Made by a program: the position numbers and the translations under genes. A stretch of 64,000 bases of DNA from Metarhizium brunneum. Lineage: Eukaryota; Ascomycota; Sordariomycetes; Hypocreales; Clavicipitaceae. The stretch lies in assembly GCF_013426205.1 (NCBI RefSeq), contig NC_089422.1:4216001-4280000 (forward strand). The letters run 5' to 3'. The notes beneath the pieces were generated by a model. The model was not told where the DNA came from, made no database searches, and saw nothing but the letters and a program-made list of their open reading frames with translations. Of the stretch, positions 1 to 11,532 are shown piece after piece (position 1 is the first letter of the stretch; each line of letters starts with the position of its first letter).

Positions 1-204
1 AACAATAGCAACGAAGGTGGTCGTGGCGGTCGTGGCAACCCAAGGGGGAAGAAGACGCAGGAAGAACTCGATGCTGAAATGGCAGATTACTTTGGGGGGA
101 GTGGTCATGACTCTGCTGCGGCGGATGCTCCGGCTAACGGTGCAGCGCCGGCCACCGAAGCTGCCCCGGCTGCGGTCACTGACGATATCGACATGATCGA
201 ATAG
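1..204 (+). CDS. YRA1: Aly/REF-type mRNA export adaptor, C-terminal end (partial)
   Basis: This is the last 67 codons of a gene that begins before the window; the frame is open from base 1 to the TAG at 202-204. The visible part starts in an Arg-Gly-rich tract (GGRGGRGNPRGKK) and continues into the short helix-like box EELDAEMADYF. It ends in an Ala/Pro-rich tail closing with DDIDMIE. An RGG tract followed by a 'xELDxEMxDYF' box is the C-terminal signature of the Aly/REF/Yra1/Mlo3 family. These are nuclear RNA-binding adaptors that recruit the Mex67-Mtr2 export receptor through such boxes. The RRM itself lies outside the window, so the name rests on the C-terminal box only. The gene converges on the LSD1-like gene. 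Confidence 0.75.
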   Translation, partial: NNSNEGGRGGRGNPRGKKTQEELDAEMADYFGGSGHDSAAADAPANGAAPATEAAPAAVTDDIDMIE

Positions 205-686
205 TGGCTGTTTTTTTCTTTTTCTTTTTGAATCACCCATGTATAACACCTGAAATGTTGATTGTTGTCGGTTTTCCGGCTTTGGCGAAGGAATAGCTCT
301 GTTAGTGCGTGTGGAAAATTCCGTTTCGTATCTGTGTTTTTATCCAAGATCCAAGACGAGTCCGGTTCGCTGGTACACATGGCGGCGCTCTCGTACTATC
401 CCCGTAGATATTCACCTGATGACTATTTCGGCTCCATTTCACATCATGTGTCGTTAGTAAAACTGCCATGCAATCCATGTGTATTGTTGTACTATATAAG
501 CAAAGTCACGACCTACCTACCCAAGCCCATGCGATGCAATGCAACATTTGCCAGACGCCAAAACATGATCGACCGATCCCCCGTCGGCCACTAAGCCCAA
601 AAACTAAAAAAGAAAGAACCTTCCCTAGACTATGGGTGCCGGCTAGAGGCGGCATATGTACATATATACGGTTATTACAGACAGAT
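205..686. other. Intergenic region between two convergent 3' ends
   Basis: The region holds the 3' UTRs of the Aly/REF gene (+) and the LSD1-like gene (-). A T-rich run near 211-229 follows the first stop codon and may belong to its 3' processing region. Short open frames here show no recognisable protein. I see no other element. Confidence 0.6.
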
Positions 687-3600
687 TTACACGTCCATGT
701 CCGCGTCACGCCCTTCCGCATAACTGACCTGCTTAGCACGCCGATACTTGTTAGGGGTGCCTTGCTCTTCGCGCAATTCCTCCGGCCCAGGCACGCTAGG
801 ATGCGCTCTTTCGTACTCGGCTCGGAGGGCAATAGCCTTCTGGTCCCATTCATGGACCGTTGCATTGTACACCTGGAGAGCTGTATTATATGCCTTCTTC
901 TGCTCCGCGGCCTGTTCCTCGTATGGCTGCCGTTGCTCCGGCGGGGTCTCTTTCCACATCTTGGACGTCATCATGCGCACTTCATTGGGGAAACTACGTG
1001 CCTTTCCTGGCTTGCGGTTCTCTTCGCAGCGCTTGCGGGCTTCTTCACTGTGCTCTTTGCTGTAGAGAAGGTAGGCGTTTCCTGCGACCTTGTTGGGGCG
1101 AAGGGGCCGCTCGCCTATTTGGCCTCGGATGTGGTCCCAGACCTCGAGTTCGTAGGCTTCGAGGCGTGCTTGCCGGGGGTCTTTTGCTGCTTCTTTGCGT
1201 TTTTGTAAGAGAAGAGAGTCCTTTGGCAGGATGAGTGGTGTAGGGACTTCGATGGGACCGAGGATGCTCTCTAGAACCTCGGAAGCCGCCCGCAGCCCAG
1301 ACAGATATGCGCCGTGAACTGTGGCCGGGTGTGTGCCAATAGTGTGCTCTCCGGCAAAAACGAGGTTGCCAACGGATCGGGCCATGCTGTTATAGTCTTC
1401 TGGTTGCATCCCTGGGGCTGCAGATGAGTAGCTCCCCCTGGCAAATCGATCGGAGCCCCAGCGGGTGATTACAGACTCGACTGGATATGGAACCTTATTT
1501 CCAAATACGCCACGAAGAATCTCAGTGGCTTCCTCGACCAGGCTTTCATTATTGGAGCGTTCAGTTTCGAAGCCAGCATCCCCAGCCATTAGAGCAATCA
1601 GGCATGGAAGTCCAGTGGTGTGCGTAACATTGAACCACTGGAAGAAGCGGCCGCGATTGAGGGCGTAGTCTTCCTGTGATGTGCTGTATCTATTCGGAGA
1701 GTTTCTCAAAACTCCAAAGATGTGTCGCTGGGGATCCCAAAATATCTCATCGTAAACAAGCACAACTTTGTTCAGGATGCCGAATCCCAAGCGTTCTATC
1801 GCACCAAGTTTCCAAGCAGGCAATGCAGGTTCAAAATTGATACTCCCTTGCTTGAGGACGCCAAGGGGTACGGTACAAACGATATTGTCGGCGCTGACGC
1901 TGACGCCATCTTCAGATTCGATGGTTGCCGGGCCCTCAAAGCTTGTGCTTTGATACTTGATAGATTTTACTGCAAACTTTGTAGATAGGTCAAGGGGCGT
2001 CGGGCATTGAAGCAGTCCACGGGCAATACTTTGGTAACCGCCAATGACCATGGTGTGATTTCCTTCCCATTCATTCCCGGCATCAATGTCCCATAATTCA
2101 AGACTCAGATTGTGTAAGTTTGTGGCATTGCTGTATTCGAGGTTGGCAATATGCCAGTTGATTAAACGGTGGTCTTGGGGAGTCAAATCAACCAGATCCT
2201 TGTACCGAGTGACTCCATGATCGAGGACTGATCCCAGCGTTGAACCGCGTCGAGACACAGCATCCTCAAGATTCAGATCAAAGTCTTCGTTGGCTCCAGG
2301 CTTGAGGCTCCAGCCCATCATTCCTGCCTTCTCCGCTACCTTTTCAGAAGCTGGAACACCGGGTTGGTTATGAACCCGGCCAGTCAACTTGTCGGCTGAC
2401 ACGGGAACGAGGTTGATCTTTTCTGGGACGCTCTGCTCTGAAACCGACGGTGCATGCGGGAGTGCTGCGGTTGCTTCTTCTGCTTGCATTATCGTTTTGC
2501 TGCCATCCCCTGGACTGTCGCGACCTTCGTCGAGAAGGTCACGGTTGCCTTCAATTACTTTTGACGGCTGTGCTTTGAACTTGTACTCACTTACTCGGTC
2601 CAAGCAATCGTTGTAAAGCTTTTCCACTAGCTCGTCTCGAATTGGGTCTACAGGTTTACCATTGCTGTCATAAATGGTGGTTTCTGCTGTCAAGGCATGA
2701 TACGGTAGACCGAGTTGTCCCCGAACTAAGACGTTGATAGGATTGCCACGCTCGAAGCCAGTTATGATCATGCCTCCCATTTCTGCTGTATGTCTTTTAC
2801 CTTCGAATTCTGGCCTTTGATCATTGAGCTTTGTCTTGAATTCTCGAGAATACACCCTTCCCCCAACGCGACTTCGTCCCTCAAGGAGAACAACTTTCGG
2901 AATATCCTCACCCATATCATAAAATCTTTCCGCATATTGTTTGAAAAGCCCCTCCAACTGTCTGGCACACGCCAGACCTGATATGCCCGCGCCAATTACG
3001 GCGATTTTCCTTCGCTTTCTATCGTTGAACGTTCCACTTTTCATCGTAGGGACGTCGGGAAGTTTGACACAGCCGTAGTTAATATATCCTCTTCGAACCA
3101 GCCAGTCGTAGCAGACATTGGCAGCATCGAACCATCTTGCATTGGCGCAGCCAACTGCTTCTCGCCTCGTCACAATAGCCCATGGCTTCTGTAACCAAAT
3201 ACGCAAGATCGCATTTCTTATGTTTAGATATGTTGTGACTTGACTGTGAGAGATGTGATGCCGTAAAAGATGATATTCCTCAGAATTCAAGGCATACGGT
3301 TTTAGTCGAGAGGATTCTGCGGCATCAAGGCATTCAGCAGCGTGTTGGTGGACTGGAATATCGGCGGGGATCGATGACTTTGGTCGGACAGTCAAGCTTA
3401 GCCGCTCGTGGCTACGGTGGTATGTTTTCGGTACAAGTCGTTGGCTCACTTTATCACCGCGCTGGAGTTTTGAGAACTCTATCTCTACCGGAGTTGTGGC
3501 TTTACTTGAAACGAATGACGATGAAGCTTCTGACTGCTCCGTGACAGCCGACATTGACGAGCCAAAAGAATCAACCGCTGCGTCGTTGTCTGCCACTTGC

Positions 3601-3999
3601 AAAATCTTGCAGCCATCCGTTTTTGATACTCTGTTATCTTGCATTAGAAAACCAGCCATTGTGTGATGATATGATGCAAAGCGTGAAGGCAGGAACGCAC
3701 CCGACGGAACCATCCATAGAGACTTGCTCTTCGACACCTCCTTCATCCACACATACTTCTATGCTATCGCGTTCGCGGATGGAATCCACTAGATCCCCTT
3801 GTCCAGTCCCTGAAAGCCGACCTGGCGAGCTACCAGTCACATCTCGCTGAGTCGCTTCACGTGTCGATATATTGTGTGTTAAATGAGATATCGGTTGGGA
3901 TCTGAGTGATCTCGAAGAGTATACATTATCGTGATTGATGAAGGTGTCGTTAATAACACCCTCATTCCTCTCTGGGTGGCAGTTTATAGTTATGTCCAT
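687..3999 (-). CDS. LSD1: LSD1-type lysine-specific histone demethylase (SWIRM, amine oxidase, HMG box)
   Basis: Exons 3999..3701 and 3630..687 join in phase to give 1080 aa. The 70-nt intron has donor GTGCGT and ends CTAATGCAAGATAACAG. An unstructured N-terminus of about 200 residues precedes a SWIRM domain (about 210-290). An FAD-dependent amine oxidase follows, with the dinucleotide motif VIGAGISGLACAR near residue 310. The lysine region GFGILNKVVLVY matches the FAD-contacting lysine of LSD1 (K661 in human). The C-terminal FAD segment is LVFAGEHTIGTHPATVHGAY. An HMG box lies at about 950-1040. The family removes mono- and dimethyl marks from histone H3 in the nucleus; in filamentous fungi it is called KdmA, and a C-terminal HMG box is usual there. 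The insert at the tower position lacks the long coiled coil of animal LSD1. A start at 3752 would read through the intron (see findings). Confidence 0.9.
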
Positions 4000-4725
4000 G
4001 GCGATATTACGTTAAGCCATCGACAAGCTTTGAAACTTCTCAGAGACATGAGACTGATATATATTGCTAAGGCCAGGGGCCGCCGACCGGGGAATGGCTC
4101 GCAATCAGACTCATAGAGGTGGTTACTCTGAGTTTGGCATTATGCAACAGTGTAATTTGTATGCCCCCTTCACGTGCCTGTTGAATATCGTCAGCATATG
4201 GCGGAGGTTTTCCAGATTCTAAGATGTAAGCGTATTGAAGGTACTAACCCAGAGTCTTCAATGGCAGGTCATGAGAGTGTTGCAGCTCGCTGATGAGTTC
4301 GAAAGTGGTTTAAAAAATGGATTTAAAAGTGGCACACGACGTATATACCTTCAAACAAGTATGATTGGATGATATGAACTAATACAAGGAAGGCTCAATG
4401 AAGAATTGAAGCTGTCAGTCCATTACGCCCCTCAACGACCCCCGGAAACATCGCAATGTTAGTAATCACGTGAGGGCACCGTTTCCCTCGAATCGCAATG
4501 TTGGAACTTGTGGGCCTTCAAGACGCCAATCTCAAATGGGAACTCGATGGACAACTTTGAATCGGCTCACCAACGGTGAACCCAGCAAAACTGAAAAAAA
4601 CATAATGCTTCCCTGAGAACGCCAGGAGCATGCTGATGGATGTGATTAACCTCGTCTTTAACTATTATAGCGCCGCACGGGTCCGTATTGTTTTCAATAA
4701 AGGTATCGTACATATGTCGCTCACG
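4000..4725. promoter_or_regulatory. LSD1 upstream region and VPS33 3' flank
   Basis: The two genes are co-oriented on the minus strand, so this 726-bp region carries the promoter of the LSD1-like gene and the 3' UTR of VPS33. A CACGTG box lies at 4467-4472, flanked by two exact copies of TCGCAATGTT (4451-4460 and 4493-4502). A bHLH or bZIP site is possible, but this is inference. No open frame here looks like a gene. Confidence 0.4.
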
Positions 4726-6925
4726 TCAACGACGTTCACCTTCGACTGACGGTGACTCTCTTGCGTATGAGCCGGTCTCTATCGCAGCGTCCATCATCCT
4801 GTTGCCGCTGATTATGGATGTCGTACAGATGATGATGTTTCTTCGGCCTGTGCGATTCATTAGAGTACTCAATAACTGCTCGTCAGAGGAAGCCGACATA
4901 CCTTCATCTTGCTTGGCTATGAAGCGAAGTGCAGCAATTTCGGTAAATGTGATGCCACCCACGAAAACGACAAACACAGTTTGCTTTGCACTGCCTCCTG
5001 ATAGGAGTGCACGAGCCTTCACCGCCTTGTCTTCACCAGTTTGAAGCTCGTAGAATGTCTGCCCGCGGACATGCTTGACCGCTTCATCAAAGCCATGCCA
5101 GCCCTGACTTGTGGCCGCCGCGGCGGCGACACCAGCATTTGCAGCACTGCCGCCCTTCGCGAACGACAACAAATATTGCTTTTGCAGAACGCACTGAACT
5201 AGACGGATAGATAGAGGGGCGTACCCGCTATATACGTAGGCAATATCGTTGGGGTCATCTTCTTGAACCTCATCGACAATGAGCCGCAGCTGCTTTCGTA
5301 AATAGGTGTAGTTCGTTTTGGTACCCGTTGCCCCTGCATTACCGGTCATAGGGATCACTCCAGCAAGGGGAGAGGATCGAGAAAGGAAGAGGTGTAACTT
5401 TTCCAAGTTGTGAAGCGTCAGGAGATGTTGATATCCGTACCCGTGCAAGACAAGCTTTCGAAACTGGTCATACTCCCTTGGCTTGATGCCCCCAGAAATA
5501 CAGGAGTAAATGCACAATAGCCTGAGAGTCTCACGAATAGGCGCATCCCGCGCTATGAGCTCCTCGATGCCATCGAATTGAGAGGAGGGCTCTGCACCAG
5601 CAGCAAGATTCTGCTGCACTTCTAGTAAGCCCCTGAACTCGTCGGTTCTGGTACGCTTGATTATTTCCTCAGCGATACCTGTATGGATTCGAACACTTCG
5701 ATGCTCTTGCTGATACCCAGGCAATTGAGCAACAAACTCCTTGAGTTCGGCCAATGTTTTTGTCTTATGCTTGGTCTCATAGTCAGACTGGACCTGCTGC
5801 AGCCGCCGGGCAACCTTGTTGAGCATCCCGCCAACGATGGCGAAGTTGGCATCTCGTAATTGATCGTACAGCTTGTCGCTAGAGTCTAGGGGGACCGTCT
5901 CCTTCCGCCCCTGCGTAGTGGCAGCAGATGACCGAGCTGGAGCCCCAACAATGGTTGTGTCCACCTTGGTTTGGTTATTCTGAATTTCGAATACTTCGTC
6001 TATCAGACCTTCGTAGGTCAGCTGCGTGAGAAGAGGGGTAACAAAATCTACCTCACGGTCAATTATGATGACGCTCTCGTTTGTCGAACTGGGCGTTAAG
6101 CCGGGCTTGTTCGAGTCGCTCGTATCTTCGCCCGCGAGGAGTTCCTGGCGCATGCGAACTAGAAGGTCAGATATCTTCTTTGCGTTATCGCCTTTTCCAA
6201 TCATTCGAGGAAATAAGCCGTGATTCTTCTGGACTTCCATCAAGGCCCTTGCCAAGAGGTAGTTGGGTGTGACATCTTTGGAGAGGTACAGGTCTTTGAA
6301 GGAATCATCTAGTTCTAGGGATAAAACGTCTCTCTCCAGCGGAAAGAAGAATAACGGGAGTTCTGAAATGCTCGCATCGCCCAATACGCCTGCTTCTTCT
6401 AGAAGTTGGTCCGACACCAAGGTGCGACGAGGGACCCAAAAGATGTGAAATTCATGGCTTGTAGAGCTCTGGCGTCGGACTCGTTTTATTTGGTCTGGAG
6501 AAAATCGCGTGTGGGTTAATCAAAGAAAGGCCTATGCAGCGGTATGGGATACGCGGCCAAGGGATGATAGGCGTACTGGCTATGTTCTCGGCGTGACGTC
6601 CGCACTCTCCTCGAGCAATGAATACTACATTATGCTGGCTGGCATCGACATTATCATTTTCCAAGACGAAGAACTTGTCGACTCCATACTCCTGGAGCGT
6701 ATTGACTTTAACAATCGTTCCAACGGGACCGACTAAGCTCTTGTCAAAGACGAGATTCTTCTTGCCGCGGACCTACAAAGATGAGCGTGTGTTGAACCCA
6801 CTGAAAGCTCCGAGAGCTCGCAGGAGCTGAAGGAGGCTATGACTTACGCCCTCGAGTAAATAGAGCAAGTCTTTGCGGGCCTTGGCTCGAACTTGCTCCG
6901 TACTGAACTCGGTACGAGGAGCCAT
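4726..6925 (-). CDS. VPS33: Vacuolar sorting protein Vps33 (Sec1/Munc18 family)
   Basis: Exons 6925..6848, 6772..6577 and 6494..4726 join in phase to give 680 aa, a normal length for Vps33. The protein opens MAPRTEFSTEQVRAKARKDL. Segments typical of the SM fold follow: VRGKKNLVFDKSLVGPVG, FHIFWVPRRTLVSDQLLEE, and IIIDREVDFVTPLLTQLTYEGL, the strongly conserved SM 'DR..D...P...Q.TYEGLID' region. The C-terminus (FVGGITFTEIAALRFI) is the conserved SM end. Vps33 is the SNARE-binding subunit of the HOPS and CORVET tethering complexes and acts in endosome and vacuole fusion. TYEGLIDE and the overall ending favour Vps33 over Vps45 or Sec1. Intron donors are GTAAGT and GTACGC. The first exon is short (26 codons), as is common for such genes. 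Confidence 0.9.
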
Positions 6926-7643
6926 GGCGGCTCACGCGATAATTCGAGGAAGCTCGGCACTGGGCAGCACTTGTCATGAACTATGATCCAAGTGGAGGCA
7001 TCGGTGACGAAAAAGGCTCGAGAGCTAGCGAATTCTGCCAAGGACCCCCTCGCAGATCCCCTCGCTGAGGCAAGGCGGTGAAGACGATGGACGGCGGAGC
7101 CAGGCACCCCACGTCAAGCCAGCTTCGCATCAAAGGGCTCCCAGCTGGGGGACCTCAAGTCGACGTCATGCCAAGTATAATAAGGGCCTCTCAACCAAGA
7201 AACACTAAAACAACTCAATAGACGTGGAGGAATGGTGAATATTTTCTCTTATTTATAGTTTATTTATATATCAGCTTAAATGCATCAACCTGTTTGTGGA
7301 ATGGTTGCTGATTCTATGAACGCTGGCTGGCCGTAAACCCTCTTTGTGACCTCAATGGTCCGGGGAGCAAACACAGTCATGTCGCACCAAATCAACCCAG
7401 TGACCTAGTGCTGTGCAAGATCCCGATGCCTCATGGGGCACATGTAACAGGAAGCACTGTACTGTAGGTTGCCCAAAAGAGAAAGAAGAAAAAAGAAGAA
7501 GAAAAGAAAAACAATACGCCGATCGCTTGTTTTGAACATTTGAGCCAAAAATATAATGTAATGCTTCGAAGTCAGGGCATGATTTGTCATTCGTCAACCA
7601 CCTCAGCATATCTCCGTCACCATGATTCCACCCCAAGTGTCGG
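6926..7643. promoter_or_regulatory. VPS33 upstream region and 3' flank of the E2 gene
   Basis: This 718-bp region lies between the start of VPS33 and the end of the E2 gene, both on the minus strand. It contains a purine run at about 7478-7511 (pyrimidine-rich on the transcribed strand, in the probable 3' UTR of the E2 gene) and an A/T-rich patch near 7235-7275. I see no motif that I can name and no convincing open frame. Confidence 0.4.
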
Positions 7644-8254
7644 TCATACAGTATTGTCGTGATATAGAAACTCAATATCTCGGGGCCGCAGTCGGTTGCC
7701 GCGGACAAACTCCTCATCTCCCGGCGGCCGCTCATCTTTGGAATTGCTGGTGAGCATGCTTTGGATGCTCATGCATACACTCTCTGCGCTTTGCACGGGG
7801 CTCCATCCTTGTGTATCGAGTAAATCGAGACATATGAAGCCATTCGAGTAAATATGGGGGTGGATAGGTACAGGACGATCGGGCTTCATATCAAATGTGA
7901 CTTCAGGCGGTTCTACAGCAAGGGAGGGTCAGCAACTCTACCTGGTAACGAGCGCCGCAAAGGGGGACTAGGAATGGGGAAGAAATACCAATGGGATAGG
8001 ACTGTGGAAAAGCAAATCTCAAGCGGTAAGTCTGATTCTGATAAAGCGGATTTGTATCCAGGACACGGATATCAAAAGTCCATTCTTTCAAGCTGTCGCC
8101 ATCCACGAGTTCGATGCCGGGCGGTAGACCGGACCTTTCGATCTGCAGTGGGGTAGGAAGTCAGCTTCATGGATTCTGCAGACGGGCGCGAGTGGGTGAT
8201 ACATACCTTTTGACGCTCCTTGGCCACTCGCTTCTCCCTCATATGTGTCGCCAT
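7644..8254 (-). CDS. Ubiquitin-conjugating enzyme E2, UBE2W-like
   Basis: Exons 8254..8207, 8142..7989 and 7912..7644 join in phase to give 156 aa, the size of a minimal UBC fold. The N-terminal helix (MATHMREKRVAKERQK) leads into the central sheet with WTFDIRVLDTNPLYQNQTYRLRF and the SYPIGEPPEVTF turn. The active-site region is HPHIYSNGFICLDLL, with the catalytic cysteine at residue 95. HPH in place of the usual HPN, together with 'YSNGxICL', is characteristic of the UBE2W class. In animals this class attaches ubiquitin to protein N-termini. E2 identity is clear from sequence; the N-terminal-ubiquitination role is family inference. All introns are below 80 nt. The upstream neighbour, a kinase gene, is divergent across 1.7 kb. 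Confidence 0.9.
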
Positions 8255-9946
8255 GGTTGCGATGCAGAAAAATGAGCCGGGCGGTATGCGAGTTGTGAAG
8301 GCGAAAGAAGGACGGAATATGGCTGGCAGACGAGACGCCGCATAACAGCCAGGCCGAGTGCAGCCAGGGAAATTTGGCGGTAGCGTCAAACGGGTCGTTG
8401 CAGGCACCAGCCCCAAACAGACCAGAATGCTGACATGAACCTGCTGGTCGGCATTGACATGACATCTGGAGGCACTGGGCTTGGCCCTTGGCGGAACACC
8501 ACTGGCGGATTGGACCCTGGGCTGTCTGGGAAGGGGCTGTGTGGGCTGTGCAGTGTGCACACCAGACCAGACTTGACAGCATGAAGATTGATGTCCCGCT
8601 GTACGGAGTAGGTCTGGTGCATGTGCGTGCCCGGGAAGTTGATACTCGGTGCCAGGCGCCTGCAGACTAGCACATGCACCAAATGACTCCAGATGTCGAA
8701 CATTGAATGCTCACTGCCTGGCTCTCTGGCCAAGCTCTATGTACAAGTACTTATGTACACCCACTGTACATGGGGTAGGGCTGACTGACATGTGGGCACT
8801 GAATCTGAACCTGGACAAACCACCAAGGAAAACCCGTCACGATGATGCAGCAACATGTAATACGGAGTAGTATGTCGCAGGGTCGCCCTCGTTTTAGCCC
8901 AGAGCAGCGTCTACGTACCTAGGTAGTTACTATGTAAACACCTAGGAAAGGGCACGGCATCAGTTTTCTTTGTCAACAGTCGCAACTTGGCTTTTGTGAC
9001 CAGTGCATGTTTCATAGGATAGATAGGTTCAGAGCAGACACTGCCCATGACAGTTGAGTCTTAATGTTGCGAGACTTCCATGTCCAACATTGAACATTGA
9101 ATGGGCCTTGGTTGGCCCTGTCGAGGCCTCCAGTGGCTGCCAGTGGCTCGCACTCGGTTGACTCGATTGAGCCCAATATTGACCAGACGGAACCAAGCCT
9201 CGTTGCCCTGGCCGACAGGTCAACTGTTGCATGTGCTCACTGCACCTAGGCCCAACTGCCCCTCACTCAGCCACCAAGCTCCTCCAGTCCTTTCAGTACA
9301 CCAATCCAACATTGAACCAGTTGACCTTTTTGGTCGTCTCGCGTCTCACCTTCAGCCCTCAGCCACACCCTTCATCGAGCATCGAGTCCATCGCGACAGG
9401 TTGGCTCAACTCGTCTCGTACAGGGGATTCAACCTGCCTCCTCTCATTGCTCTCTCCACCCAAACTTTTGGGGTGCTCCACTGATGGCCTCAAGCCCAAG
9501 CATTGGACCATGCGGACTATTAGACCCTTGTCCCCATTTGAGAGCAGCCCTGTTGCGACGAGTCCTGGCCCTCCCCCGGGAACCATCATTTGCTTGGGCG
9601 CCTGCACAGTGTGCTGAGTGCCGAGTGGCTGACTCTGCTGAGTGCAGTGCTGCTCAATGAGGGGCCTCCATGTCGCCTCTCGAAGTCAACTGCCTGGCTC
9701 GTATTTATTAGTTTCAGCTCAGCCGCCTCGTCAGAACCCGCCATCACCACCGACCAAAAAGTTTCAATACATAGCTCAACCTTGTTGCTGTGTCGTCCTG
9801 GGCTCGCCCGTCAGTTCTCTCGACTCTTCGCCCTCAGCCCGCGAGCTGCCGTGATTCCTTAATCCCCTTGATCCTTCCAAACTCGAACCGCATTTGCGAC
9901 CAGGCTGCATTCTCGTGGGCACGCGATACCCCGCCATCCAACAAAG
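8255..9946. promoter_or_regulatory. Long divergent promoter region (E2 / CaM-kinase)
   Basis: This 1.7-kb region separates the divergent E2 and kinase starts. It holds two TACGGAGTA copies (8602, 8861), four AACATTGAA copies (8699, 9086, 9093, 9308), and ACCTAGG words near 8927 and 8941. From about 9230 to 9940 it is pyrimidine-rich (CTCTC and TCACC stretches), which suits the transcribed 5' leader of the kinase gene. Several short open frames occur, none with recognisable coding content. Confidence 0.45.
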
Positions 9947-11532
9947 ATGAGTTGTAAGTCGCATTCGGCCTGGGCTTGGGCCTCAGAAAATCAAGCAGCA
10001 ACCGGCCACTCTGCTTCTACTTGGGCGCGTAAATTAGCGTCATTCGTAAATTGCGACCATATTTCTGACTTTGGTATTGTTTCTCCTCAGTCGCGGGGAT
10101 GCTTAACCGGCTACACGGCCAGCCCGAGAGCTACGACAAGAAGTACGTTTTGACCCCGCAGCTCATGCTGTTCCCCGACCGTCATCTTCAGCCTTCTTCT
10201 AACAGCGCTCGTCTCTGCTCGCCCACAGATCCAAGTATAAATTTGGTCGAACTCTAGGCGCCGGCACCTACGGGGTTGTTCGCGAAGCAGACGGCCCCTC
10301 GGGCAAGGTAGCCATCAAGATCATCTTGAAGAAGAATGTCAAGGGAAATGAGAAGATGGTATACGACGAGCTCGACATGCTCCAGAGGCTAAAACACCCG
10401 CATATCGTCAAGTTTGTTGATTGGTTCGAGTCGCGCGTAAGCTCCCAAGACGGACGAGGAAGGGTATGGGGCCAGTTTTGCTAACAGCATATGCTTGGTG
10501 TAGGACAAGTTTTACATCGTCACTCAATTAGCTACTGGCGGGGAGCTGTTCGACCGAATTTGCGACCAGGGCAAGTTCACAGAGCTCGACGCTTCTCAAA
10601 CCATCAAGCAAATCATGACCGCTGTCGACTATCTGCATGATAATGACGTTGTCCATAGAGGTGCGTCATCTTGGTCGTCTGGATACGCCAAATGTCTTCC
10701 CCCCCCTGTTCTTTGGCCTCTTGTCCGCTAACTGAGTTCCTGGTAGATCTTAAACCGGAAAATCTTCTCTATGTTACACGCGAGCCGGATTCCGATCTTG
10801 TGCTTGCAGACTTTGGCATCGCAAAGACCTTGGACAGCAAGGAGGAGACCTTGAAGACCATGGCTGGATCTTTCGGTTACGCTGCGCCTGAGGTGATGGA
10901 GCAAAAGGGCCATGGCAAGCCTGTAGACATGTGGTCCATGGGCGTCATCACATATACCCTGCTTTGCGGGTACTCCCCATTCCGCAGTGAGAACCTTCGC
11001 GATCTACTACGTGAATGCACTGCCGCACCAGTACCGTTTCACGAGCGCTACTGGAAGGACGTCAGTCCGGATGCCAAAGATTTCATTATGGGTCTTATTG
11101 TTCCAGAACCCGAGAAGCGTTGGACTAGCAAGGTACATGCCCATGGCTCACTCCGTTCTTAATATTCCCAACGCTTTGCTCACACCAAAACAGGAAGCCC
11201 TGGGCCATATCTGGTTGAGCGGCAAGAACGCCACCGATCACAACTTGCTGCCCGAGCTCGAGGCCTACCGAAGAAGAGCACGCCTTCGCCGTGTCATTGA
11301 AATTGTCAAGCTCCAGAATCGCATTGCCAAGCTCAAGGAACACGAGGAGGACCCTTCCGAGTCCGATATGGGCGATGCCCAAGGCGCATCTGATAATCAC
11401 AAGGGTGACGGCTCCAGGTTGCATGCCCTGGGACTATTTGCCCTTCGTGAAGCCAAACAGAAGCAAGAAAGTCTCCAAGTGGAAGAGGAATTAGAGAAGG
11501 AGAGCAGAAGGCGCAGTTTTAGCAACGCCTAG
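9947..11532 (+). CDS. Calcium/calmodulin-dependent-type Ser/Thr protein kinase (CMK)
   Basis: Six exons (9947..9953, 10091..10142, 10229..10436, 10504..10660, 10747..11132, 11194..11532) join in phase to give 382 aa. The first exon has only 7 nt (ATG AGT T), followed by a GTAAGT donor; the protein then begins [20 protein letters not shown]. The kinase domain (about 22-290) shows the glycine loop LGAGTYGVV, the VAIKIILKK lysine, the catalytic loop [10 protein letters not shown], the DFGIA motif and YAAPEV. A basic helical tail (about 300-325, [19 protein letters not shown]) is where CaM kinases carry the autoinhibitory and calmodulin-binding segment. The order of parts matches fungal CMK proteins, cytosolic kinases of calcium signalling. 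Which paralogue it is cannot be told by eye. The internal ATG at 10099 is an alternative start but would leave the GTAAGT donor unexplained. Confidence 0.88.

Noticed and set aside
468..1208. 246-codon plus-strand open frame
   Set aside because: It lies antisense to the HMG-box end of the LSD1-like gene and has no domain of its own.
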